6,450 bases of DNA from Azoarcus sp. (lineage in GTDB: Bacteria; Pseudomonadota; Gammaproteobacteria; Burkholderiales; Rhodocyclaceae). The stretch spans positions 1 through 6,450 of the forward strand of contig JAITCV010000185.1 of NCBI GenBank assembly GCA_031282905.1, given 5' to 3'. This document shows positions 1 through 5,850 of the stretch, in pieces. Positions within the stretch are counted from its first letter, which is position 1, and each line of letters opens with the position of its first letter. Made by a program: the position numbers and the translations under genes. The notes beneath the pieces are model-generated. The model worked only from the letters and a program-made list of their open reading frames with translations. It searched no databases and was not told the DNA's origin.

Positions 1-93
1 GTGCTCGACCGCCTGCAACCATTCAAGGAAAAGGTCGAGCAGCATGCGCGCAACATCGAGGCGCTGAACAAGGAAATCTCCAGCCTGCGCTGA
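1..93 (+). CDS. C-terminal end of an unrecognised protein (partial)
   Basis: An open frame enters from the left edge and stops at TGA 91-93, giving 30 residues that begin VLDRLQPFKEKVEQHARNIE and end in SSLR. The tail is rich in charged residues, with leucine, valine and isoleucine spaced as in an amphipathic or coiled-coil helix. The GTG at position 1 is probably an internal valine codon rather than a start. I cannot assign a family from 30 residues. By location, just ahead of ntrBC, it could be the small DUF4124-type protein often found between glnA and ntrB in beta- and gammaproteobacteria; that is inference from gene order only. The reading frame is well supported by its GC-rich codon pattern, but the function is unknown. 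Confidence 0.6.
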   Translation: MLDRLQPFKEKVEQHARNIEALNKEISSLR

Positions 94-113
94 CCGGTAA
101 GCGCTGTGGATAG

Positions 114-129
114 CGGTACGATTCTTGCT
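114..129 (+). promoter_or_regulatory. Probable sigma-54 (RpoN) promoter of ntrB
   Basis: CGGTACGATTCTTGCT fits the sigma-54 consensus TGGCACG-N4-TTGCW at 10 of 12 defined positions. It has the GG of the -24 element (115-116) and the GC of the -12 element (127-128), with exactly 10 bases between them. The predicted transcription start is about 140, leaving a leader of about 21 bases before the ATG at 161. NtrC is itself a sigma-54 activator, so autogenous control of ntrBC under nitrogen limitation is a reasonable inference. I see no convincing NtrC dyad (GCACC-N-GGTGC type) between 1 and 113, so an enhancer would have to lie further upstream or be degenerate. Confidence 0.7.
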
Positions 130-160
130 GCGCGGAGAGAGTACACAACGCCCCTTCGCC

Positions 161-1237
161 ATGGCACAGACGACAACACCGCTATCCCCGGCATCTGGCC
201 CGTTCGCCGGGCTTGACCTGCTCTCTTCGGCTGTCATCCTGGTCGATGGCGATCTCGTCATTCGCTACCTCAATCCCGGCGCCGAAAACCTGTTCGCGAT
301 CAGCCAGCGCAAGTTGATCAACCAGCCGCTCAAAATCCTGCTCGGCGATCCGCCGGGGCTGGCGAGCGCCCTGCGCAGTGTCTTGCGCACCAACTGGAGC
401 TATACCGGGCAGGATCTCAAGATTCCGCGCCCAGGCACGGACGCCGAGATCAACATCGACTGCACGGTCAGCCCGGTCGATGCCGGAGGGGTGCGCCTGC
501 TGCTTGAATTCCGCCCGATCGATGCCCAGTTGCGGGTCGCGCGCGAAGAACAACTTCTGCACCAACAACAAGCCAACCGCGAGTTGATTCGCAATCTTGC
601 CCACGAAATCAAGAACCCGCTCGGCGGCATCCGGGGCTCGGCGCAATTGCTTGAATGCGAACTGGGTGATCCGCAATTGCGCGAATATACCGAAATCATT
701 ATCGCCGAAGCGGATCGCCTGCAAGACCTGATGAACCGGCTGTTGACCTCGCACAGCGTGATTCGTCCGGTACTGCTCAACATCCATGATGTGCTCGAAC
801 GGGTACGACGGCTGATTCTGGCGGAGTTCAACGAGGTCGCGATCATTCGCGACTATGACACCAGCCTACCCGAACTGACCGCCGACCGCGAGCAGTTGAT
901 CCAGGCCATTCTCAACATTGTCCGCAACGCTGCCCAGGCGCTCGACGGCAAGGGCGAAATCCAGTTGCGCAGCCGGATCGCGCGCCAGGTCACGCTTGCC
1001 AAGCGCCGCTTCAGGATGGCGCTGGAATTACAGGTGATCGACAACGGCCCGGGTATTCCGCTCGAGATTCTCGACAAGATTTTCTATCCGCTGGTCTCGG
1101 GACGGGATGGCGGCAGCGGCTTGGGGCTGTCGCTTGCGCAAAGTTTCATCGAACGCCATCAGGGCATGATCGAAGTGGCAAGCCAGCCCGGACGCACCTG
1201 CTTCACCATTTTGCTTCCGGTCATCGAGCGGGCATGA
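161..1237 (+). CDS. ntrB: Nitrogen-regulation sensor histidine kinase/phosphatase NtrB (NRII)
   Basis: This is a cytosolic bifunctional kinase/phosphatase of 358 residues (E. coli NtrB has 349) that controls NtrC phosphorylation and, in the family, takes its nitrogen signal from PII protein. It has no membrane segment. Numbered from the ATG at 161, a PAS domain spans about 18-120. The dimerisation/H-box contains HEIKNPLGG with the phospho-acceptor His148. The ATPase domain has an N-box (NIVRNAAQAL, Asn256), a G1 box (DNGPGIP, 294-300) and a G2 box (GSGLGL, 318-323). The stretch FYPLVSGRDGG is typical of NtrB. An in-frame TTG at 125 would lengthen the protein by 12 residues, but it lies inside the -12 element of the sigma-54 promoter, so the ATG is preferred. 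The only purine-rich stretch (134-141) is too far from the ATG to be a good ribosome site, so initiation may be weak. ntrC follows after 34 bases, probably in one transcript. The gene is also called glnL. Confidence 0.95.
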   Translation: MAQTTTPLSPASGPFAGLDLLSSAVILVDGDLVIRYLNPGAENLFAISQRKLINQPLKILLGDPPGLASALRSVLRTNWSYTGQDLKIPRPGTDAEINIDCTVSPVDAGGVRLLLEFRPIDAQLRVAREEQLLHQQQANRELIRNLAHEIKNPLGGIRGSAQLLECELGDPQLREYTEIIIAEADRLQDLMNRLLTSHSVIRPVLLNIHDVLERVRRLILAEFNEVAIIRDYDTSLPELTADREQLIQAILNIVRNAAQALDGKGEIQLRSRIARQVTLAKRRFRMALELQVIDNGPGIPLEILDKIFYPLVSGRDGGSGLGLSLAQSFIERHQGMIEVASQPGRTCFTILLPVIERA

Positions 1238-1271
1238 ATCGGCTTTATGCATTGGGGGGAGAGATACGCTT

Positions 1272-2705
1272 ATGAATACCGTCTGGATCATCGATGATGA
1301 CCGTTCCATCCGCTGGGTGTTGGAAAAAGCAATGGGGCGTGAGGATATCGATTACCGCAGCTTCGCCCTGGCGGGCGACGCGCTGGAAGCGCTGCAAAGC
1401 GGCCCGCCTCCCAAGGTGATGCTCTCCGACATCCGCATGCCCGGCGAATCAGGGCTCAGCTTGCTGCGCCGGGTGAAGGAACTCCATCCCCACTTGCCGG
1501 TCATCATCATGACCGCGTATTCCGACCTGGAAAGCGCGGTGTTGGCCTTCCAGGGCGGCGCGTTCGAATACCTGCCCAAGCCTTTCGATGTCGATCAGGC
1601 GGTCGCGCTCGTGCGCCGCGCGCTCGAACAAAGCCCAAGCCAGGGCCACGCCCTTGAAGATACCGCGCTCGCCCCGGAGATTCTCGGCCAAGCGCCGTCG
1701 ATGCAGGAAGTGTTCCGCGCCATCGGAAGACTGGCGCAATCTCATGCCACGGTAATGATCAATGGCGAATCCGGCACCGGCAAGGAACTGGTCGCCCGCG
1801 CCCTCCATCGCCACAGCCCGAGAAAAGATGCGCCGTTCATCGCGATCAACACCGCCGCCATCCCGCGCGATCTGCTCGAATCCGAACTCTTCGGCCATGA
1901 GCGCGGCGCGTTTACCGGCGCCAACACCCAGCGTCAGGGGCGTTTCGAGCAGGCTGCCGATGGCACGCTGTTCCTGGATGAAATCGGGGACATGCCTTCA
2001 GAATTACAGACCCGGTTGCTGCGAGTGCTCTCCGATGGCAATTTCTATCGTGTGGGCGGCCAGCAACCCATTCGCGCCAACGTGCGGGTCATCGCGGCGA
2101 CGCACCAGGATCTCGAAGCGCGCGTTCGCCAGGGGCTGTTTCGTGAAGATTTGTTCCACCGCCTGAACGTCATCCGCTTGCGTTTGCCGCCATTGCGTGA
2201 GCGCCGCGAGGATATCCCCATTTTGGTGCGTCACTTTCTCCAGCGCAGCGCCCAGGATCTGGGTGTAGACAGCAAGCGTATTTCGGATGCCGCGCTACGC
2301 TATCTGCAAGCCCTGCCTTTCCCGGGCAACATCCGCCAGCTTGAAAACCTCTGCCACTGGCTCACGGTCATGGCGCCGGGCCAGGTGGTCGAAATCGCCG
2401 ATTTGCCGTCGGAGATGCGCGAGCAGCATCTGGATGAGCCGGTTGTCGGCCTGAACTGGATCGACGGCCTCGGCCTTGAAGCCGACCGCCTGCTGGCCGT
2501 GACCCCCGGCGAAGTGTTCGACCGCCTGACCCGCGAATTCGAGCGCACCCTGATCCGCCACGCGCTGACCGCCACCGGCGGCCGCCGCATCGAAGCCGCT
2601 CAATTGCTTGGCATCGGTCGCAACACCATCACCCGCAAGATCCAGGAATTGGGGATGGACACGGAACACGCCACCCAAACGGCCTCCGAAGCGCAGGGAA
2701 CATGA
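1272..2705 (+). CDS. ntrC: Nitrogen-regulation response regulator NtrC (NRI), sigma-54 activator
   Basis: This is a 477-residue DNA-binding response regulator that is phosphorylated by NtrB and activates sigma-54 promoters of nitrogen-assimilation genes. The receiver domain (1-120) has the acidic pocket DDD at 8-10, phospho-acceptor Asp53 in SDIRMPG, Thr81 and Lys103 in the KPF motif. The AAA+ domain (about 138-370) has Walker A GESGTGKE (165-172), the sigma-54-contacting loop GAFTGA (212-217) and Walker B LFLDEIGD with Asp236-Glu237. PGNIRQLENLCHWLTVMAPG (351-370) is characteristic of NtrC. The C-terminal Fis-type helix-turn-helix is at about 437-461 (EAAQLLGIGRNTITRKIQEL). All catalytic motifs are intact and the length is normal. 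GGGGGAGAG at 1254-1262 is a strong ribosome site about 9 bases before the ATG. The final 16 residues are a polar tail. The gene is also called glnG. Confidence 0.97.
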   Translation: MNTVWIIDDDRSIRWVLEKAMGREDIDYRSFALAGDALEALQSGPPPKVMLSDIRMPGESGLSLLRRVKELHPHLPVIIMTAYSDLESAVLAFQGGAFEYLPKPFDVDQAVALVRRALEQSPSQGHALEDTALAPEILGQAPSMQEVFRAIGRLAQSHATVMINGESGTGKELVARALHRHSPRKDAPFIAINTAAIPRDLLESELFGHERGAFTGANTQRQGRFEQAADGTLFLDEIGDMPSELQTRLLRVLSDGNFYRVGGQQPIRANVRVIAATHQDLEARVRQGLFREDLFHRLNVIRLRLPPLRERREDIPILVRHFLQRSAQDLGVDSKRISDAALRYLQALPFPGNIRQLENLCHWLTVMAPGQVVEIADLPSEMREQHLDEPVVGLNWIDGLGLEADRLLAVTPGEVFDRLTREFERTLIRHALTATGGRRIEAAQLLGIGRNTITRKIQELGMDTEHATQTASEAQGT

Positions 2706-2757
2706 ATCAATCAGGGGGGCGGATTTGAAGCGCGAGCGCAAAATCGACGCCTGTCAA

Positions 2758-2781
2758 GGGCGACACATACGTCGCTCCTAC
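2758..2781 (-). repeat. REP-like element: GTAG head plus hairpin
   Basis: On the minus strand this reads GTAG followed by GAGCGAC, a 6-base loop and GTCGCCC. The arms pair over 7 bp with one G-T wobble (2758-2764 with 2771-2777). A GTAG tetranucleotide directly 5' of a short GC-rich palindrome is the hallmark of REP sequences moved by RAYT (TnpA-REP) transposases. The GTAGGAGCGAC wording resembles REP families known from Pseudomonas and Xanthomonas relatives. It lies between two operons, where REPs usually sit. There is no T-run on the + strand after the hairpin, so it is not a standard intrinsic terminator, though it could protect or attenuate the 3' end of the ntrC message. Copy number cannot be tested here. 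Confidence 0.55.
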
Positions 2782-2826
2782 CTACCTCGCTTCACGCCTC
2801 GCAATGACGGGATGGGAGGTGGGAGG
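2777..2826. repeat. Imperfect inverted repeat with a dispersed-repeat-like loop
   Basis: Arms 2777-2788 (CCTACCTACCTC) and 2816-2826 (GAGGTGGGAGG) can pair over 11 bp with one bulged A and one G-T wobble, enclosing a 27-base loop. The loop on the minus strand contains CGTCATTGCGAGGCG. This resembles a small dispersed intergenic repeat (GTCATTGCGAG...) that I recall from many bacterial genomes. The right arm is part of a perfect 7-base tandem repeat, TGGGAGG twice (2813-2826), and the left arm contains CCTA twice. The left arm shares base 2777 with the neighbouring REP-like hairpin. No T-run follows, so termination is not clearly indicated. Confidence 0.45.
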
Positions 2827-2871
2827 TCAACGCACAGGTTTGCTCCGCTCTGGATTGCCCTCTGATTGCCT

Positions 2872-2903
2872 TTGAATACCTGCCGCAAGTCCGGTGATAG
2901 AAT
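2872..2903 (+). promoter_or_regulatory. Probable sigma-70 extended -10 promoter of the mla operon
   Basis: TGATAGAAT at 2895-2903 is a good extended -10 element (TGn plus TAGAAT, hexamer 2898-2903). The best upstream match to a -35 is TTGAAT at 2872-2877. Its 20-base spacer is longer than the ideal 17, which an extended -10 can tolerate. The predicted start is near 2910, about 23 bases before the preferred mlaF start. It is the only promoter-like sequence I see ahead of five closely packed mla genes. The -10 match is clear; the -35 assignment is weaker. Confidence 0.55.
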
Positions 2904-2932
2904 CCTCCGCTTCGCCTTTTTCGCGCCCTGTC

Positions 2933-3757
2933 TTGAATTCGTCCGTTTCTTCTTCCTCCGCCGCGCTCGTCCGCCTCGAACAGGTGCGCTTCGCCTATGG
3001 CGAACGCGAGGTATTGCGTGGCATCGACCTGGAAATCCATCGCGGACAGGTGGTGGCGATCATGGGGGGCAGCGGTTCCGGCAAGACCACGCTGCTGCGC
3101 CTGATCGGCGGTCAGTTGCGCGCGCGTTCGGGTAGGGTCGAGGTCGCGGGGCAGGATCTGGGCGGGCTGCCACATTCGGCGCTCTATGCGCTGCGCCGAC
3201 GGATGGGGATGTTGTTCCAGTTCGGCGCCTTGTTTACCGATAGCAATGTGTTCGACAACGTGGCCTTTCCATTGCGCGAGCATACCGACCTGCCCGAGAC
3301 GCTGATCCGCGACTTGGTCTTGATGAAACTCCAGGCCGTAGGGCTGCGCGGCGCGGCGGCGCTGATGCCGGCGGAGCTCTCCGGCGGCATGGCGCGCCGG
3401 GTGGCGCTGGCGCGGGCGGTGGCGCTCGACCCGATGCTGGTGCTCTATGACGAGCCTTTCGCCGGTCTCGATCCGATTTCGCTTGGCATCATCGGGCAGT
3501 TGATTCGGCGGCTCAACGATGCGCTGGGCGCGGCATCGGTGATGGTGACCCACGATGTCCATGCTTCGCTGGAACTGGTCGATTATGTTTATTTTGTCTC
3601 CGCGGGCGGTATCGTCGCCCGGGGCACACCGGACGAGATTCGCGCTTCGACCGACCCTTATGTGCATCAGTTCGTCTACGCCGAGGCCGATGGGCCGGTG
3701 CCGTTCCATTATCCGGCGGCGCCGATCGCGAGCCTGCTCGACAAGGTGAGCGCATGA
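2933..3757 (+). CDS. mlaF: MlaF, ATPase of the Mla phospholipid ABC transporter
   Basis: This is the cytoplasmic ABC ATPase that powers the inner-membrane MlaFEDB lipid transporter. From the TTG at 2933 it has 274 residues (about 270 in E. coli). Motifs are Walker A GGSGSGKT (45-52), Q-loop in MLFQFGALFTD (Gln96), signature ELSGGMARR (148-156), Walker B LVLYDEP (169-175, Asp173-Glu174) and H-loop His207. NVFDNVAFPLREHT and the C-terminal ADGPVPFHYPA are specific to MlaF. Start choice is uncertain. The longest frame begins at GTG 2894, but that codon abuts and overlaps the TGATAGAAT promoter element and would lie upstream of the transcript. GTG 2984 would remove the first beta strand (LVRLEQ). 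TTG 2933 is the only in-frame start codon between them, but it lacks a visible ribosome site. The stop overlaps the mlaE start (ATGA). Confidence 0.93.
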   Translation: MNSSVSSSSAALVRLEQVRFAYGEREVLRGIDLEIHRGQVVAIMGGSGSGKTTLLRLIGGQLRARSGRVEVAGQDLGGLPHSALYALRRRMGMLFQFGALFTDSNVFDNVAFPLREHTDLPETLIRDLVLMKLQAVGLRGAAALMPAELSGGMARRVALARAVALDPMLVLYDEPFAGLDPISLGIIGQLIRRLNDALGAASVMVTHDVHASLELVDYVYFVSAGGIVARGTPDEIRASTDPYVHQFVYAEADGPVPFHYPAAPIASLLDKVSA

Positions 3758-4536
3758 CCGCGGTCTTGCGCCGGATCGGCGCGCTTACGGTGGATGGCAT
3801 CTGGTGGCTGGGCTTCATCAGCCGTTTTTTTGCGATGGTGCTCATCCATTCCGGACAGTCGTTCCGGCGCTTGCCGCTCACCATCCGCGAAATCTATTTC
3901 AGCGGGGTGTTGTCGCTGCTCATCATCGTGGTCTCGGGGCTGTTCGTCGGCCTGGTGCTGGGTTTGCAGGGTTATGACATTCTCCAGCGCTTTGGTTCGT
4001 CTGATGCATTGGGCATCATGGTGGCGTTGTCGCTGCTGCGCGAACTGGGGCCGGTCGTGGCCGCGCTGCTCTTTGCCAGCCGTGCCGGTTCGGCGGTGAC
4101 CGCCGAGATCGGCCTGATGAAGGCGACCGAACAGTTGCAGGCGATGGATATGATGGCGGTCAACCCGATCGCGCGGGTGGTGGCGCCGCGGTTCTGGGGC
4201 GGGGTCATTTCCATGCCGCTGCTCGCCGCGATGTTTTCGGCGATGGGCATCTTCGGCGGCTGGCTGATCGGGGTCGTGGCGATCGGAGTCGACAATGGCG
4301 CGTTCTGGTCGCAGATGCAGGCGGCGGTCGATTTCCGTTATGATGTTGTCAATGGCGTGATCAAATCCTTCGTATTTGGCGTCGCGGTGTCGCTGATCGC
4401 GGTCTTCGAGGGCTTCGATTGCCAGCCGACCGCCGAGGGCGTATCGCGGGCGATCACCCGCACCGTGGTCGGTTCCGCGCTGGCCATCCTGGCGTTGGAT
4501 TTCGTGCTCACTTCTTTCATGTTCCGGGGGCTGTGA
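3754..4536 (+). CDS. mlaE: MlaE, permease of the Mla phospholipid transporter
   Basis: This is an inner-membrane permease of the MlaE/YrbE family, 260 residues, the same length as in E. coli. An N-terminal amphipathic segment (about 8-32) is followed by hydrophobic helices near 50-72, 87-108, 148-178, 200-218 and 238-256. The family core is LSLLRELGPVVAALLFASRA (93-111) followed by GSAVTAEIGLMKATEQLQAM (112-131), with PRFWGG at 145-150 and the conserved C-terminal TRTVVGSALAILALDFVLTS (235-254). It pairs with MlaF as the ABC core and carries MlaD on its periplasmic side. The ATG overlaps the mlaF stop by 4 bases. AAGG at 3743-3746 supplies a ribosome site within the end of mlaF. Translational coupling is likely. 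Confidence 0.96.
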   Translation: MTAVLRRIGALTVDGIWWLGFISRFFAMVLIHSGQSFRRLPLTIREIYFSGVLSLLIIVVSGLFVGLVLGLQGYDILQRFGSSDALGIMVALSLLRELGPVVAALLFASRAGSAVTAEIGLMKATEQLQAMDMMAVNPIARVVAPRFWGGVISMPLLAAMFSAMGIFGGWLIGVVAIGVDNGAFWSQMQAAVDFRYDVVNGVIKSFVFGVAVSLIAVFEGFDCQPTAEGVSRAITRTVVGSALAILALDFVLTSFMFRGL

Positions 4537-5006
4537 TGAGTCGGACGACACTTGATCTATGGGTCGGTCTGTTCGTGGCGCTGGGCTTTGCCGCGCTGGT
4601 ATTCCTGGCGACCAAGGCCGGCAGTTATTCGGGGCTGGCGAGCGGGCGCGCTTACACGGTGGAGGCGTCTTTCGATAATATTGGCGGGCTCAAGGCGAAA
4701 GCGCCGGTAAAGAGCGCCGGAGTGCTGGTCGGGCGGGTGGCGGACATCCGTTTCGATGTGCAAAGCTATCGCGCCGTGGTGAAACTCGATCTCGACCCGC
4801 GTTATCAATTTCCCCGCGATACCATCGCCACCATCCTCACTGCGGGCCTGCTGGGCGAGCAGTATGTCGGCCTGGAACCAGGCGGAGACAGCGATGTATT
4901 GAAGAACGGCGACAGGATCACCATGACCCAGTCCGCCGTGGTGCTGGAAAAACTGATCGGCCAATTCATGTTCAACAAGGCTGCCGAATCTCCCTCTCAA
5001 CCTTGA
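4536..5006 (+). CDS. mlaD: MlaD, MCE-domain lipid-binding subunit of the Mla transporter
   Basis: This is a single-pass inner-membrane protein of 156 residues that, in the family, forms a hexameric ring passing lipids between MlaE and MlaC. A transmembrane helix spans about 8-26 (LWVGLFVALGFAALVFLATK). The MCE domain covers about 38-117, including FDNIGGLKAKAPVKSAGVLV (46-65) and the signature LTAGLLGEQYVGLEPGG (101-117). Leu105-Leu106 correspond to the central pore-loop leucines. A short helix (QSAVVLEKLIGQFMF) follows. The protein is shorter than the 183-residue E. coli form, mainly at the C-terminus. The ATG shares one base with the mlaE stop (TGATG), and GGGGG at 4526-4530 is the ribosome site. 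The frame is open upstream to 4419 inside mlaE, but the ATG at 4536 matches the family N-terminus. Confidence 0.96.
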   Translation: MSRTTLDLWVGLFVALGFAALVFLATKAGSYSGLASGRAYTVEASFDNIGGLKAKAPVKSAGVLVGRVADIRFDVQSYRAVVKLDLDPRYQFPRDTIATILTAGLLGEQYVGLEPGGDSDVLKNGDRITMTQSAVVLEKLIGQFMFNKAAESPSQP

Positions 5007-5013
5007 AATCACC

Positions 5014-5850
5014 ATGAAAGTGCATTTTCCATTTCCCCGATGCTCATTGGCCGCCTTGGCGCTGATGTCACTGTGTGCCGGCTGTGCCTCGACCCCGGAC
5101 GATCCATTCGAGGGCTATAACCGGGCGATGTTCAAGGTCAATGAGCATATCGATCGCGCGGTGGTGAAACCGGTTGCCCAGGCTTATACCAAAGTGACGC
5201 CGCAGCCGGTGCGCGTCTGGGTGAGCAATATCTTTGGCAATTTCTCCGATCCATGGATCAGCGCGAACAACCTGTTGCAGGGCAAGCCGGCCGACGCGCT
5301 TTCCGATTTGATGCGTTTCCTGGTCAATTCCACCCTCGGCATCGGCGGCATGCTCGATATCGCCTCCGAAGCGGGCTTGCCCAAGCACGATGAAGATCTC
5401 GGACAGACCCTGGCGGTTTGGGGCGTCGGCGATGGCCCCTACATCGTGTTGCCGTTCTTTGGTTCGCGCACACTCCGTGATGCTGTGGTCCTGCCACTGG
5501 ATGTGACCGCCGACGATTCATGGGTGATCACCGCGCACACCGCGACCCGCAATTCCCTGGCCATTCTGCAATTGGTCAACGAGCGCGCGCGTTTGCTGGG
5601 CCTGGATCGCACCCTTGAGGAAGCCACGCTCGACAAATACCGCTATACGCGCGATTTCTACCTGCAACAACGACGCTACAAAGTGTATGACGGCAACCCG
5701 CCCTTGCGCTATGACGATTACGATGCTGAAGTCAGCATGCTGTCGATGGGACGTGGCGAACTGGCCGCGGCGATGGCGGCCAGACTGGAACTGATCGGCA
5801 TCGGCGGCGCGGAAGCCCTGGCCCGACTTGAACTTGGAGTGAAAAAATGA
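5014..5850 (+). CDS. mlaA: MlaA (VacJ), outer-membrane lipoprotein of the Mla pathway
   Basis: This lipoprotein sits in the inner leaflet of the outer membrane and, in the family, removes mislocalised phospholipids from the outer leaflet for MlaC. It has 278 residues (251 in E. coli). A type II signal peptide (1-23) ends in SLCAGC, with lipidated Cys24; the following Ala rather than Asp predicts outer-membrane sorting. Cys at the -3 lipobox position is unusual. Family motifs include DPFEGYNRAMFKVNEHID (30-47), NLLQGKPADALSDLMRFLVN (86-105, with STLG next), HDEDLGQTLAVWGVGDGPYI (125-144, continuing VLPFFG) and LDKYRYTRDFYLQQR, followed by a longer C-terminal tail. It begins 7 bases after mlaD with no clear ribosome site, so it probably relies on coupling to mlaD translation. 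Its stop overlaps the mlaC start (ATGA). Confidence 0.95.
   Translation: MKVHFPFPRCSLAALALMSLCAGCASTPDDPFEGYNRAMFKVNEHIDRAVVKPVAQAYTKVTPQPVRVWVSNIFGNFSDPWISANNLLQGKPADALSDLMRFLVNSTLGIGGMLDIASEAGLPKHDEDLGQTLAVWGVGDGPYIVLPFFGSRTLRDAVVLPLDVTADDSWVITAHTATRNSLAILQLVNERARLLGLDRTLEEATLDKYRYTRDFYLQQRRYKVYDGNPPLRYDDYDAEVSMLSMGRGELAAAMAARLELIGIGGAEALARLELGVKK

Noticed and set aside
87..104. Small inverted repeat GCGCT...AGCGC around the stop of the upstream gene
   Set aside because: The stem is only 5 bp with an 8-base loop and no T-run, too weak to call a terminator.
1..113. Possible NtrC enhancer half-site (TGCAACCA near 14-21)
   Set aside because: There is no matching second half at the right spacing, so no dyad can be supported.
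2706..2757. Possible terminator just after ntrC (around the GCGCGAGCGC stretch)
   Set aside because: No stem with a workable loop and no T-run could be built.
2818..2843. GG...GC pairs that might form a second sigma-54 promoter before mlaF
   Set aside because: Spacings between GG and GC are 12 or 15 bases rather than 10, and the flanking consensus is absent.
2866..3135. Plus-strand 89-codon frame overlapping the start of mlaF
   Set aside because: It is out of frame with the conserved ABC ATPase, its start lies upstream of the predicted promoter, and its product is arginine-rich and unlike any family.
2792..4551. Long minus-strand open frames opposite mlaF (305 codons) and mlaE (280 codons)
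   Set aside because: They are rich in His, Arg, Gln and Asp with no recognisable domain, and lie exactly opposite well-conserved genes. This is the usual shadow of GC-rich codons.
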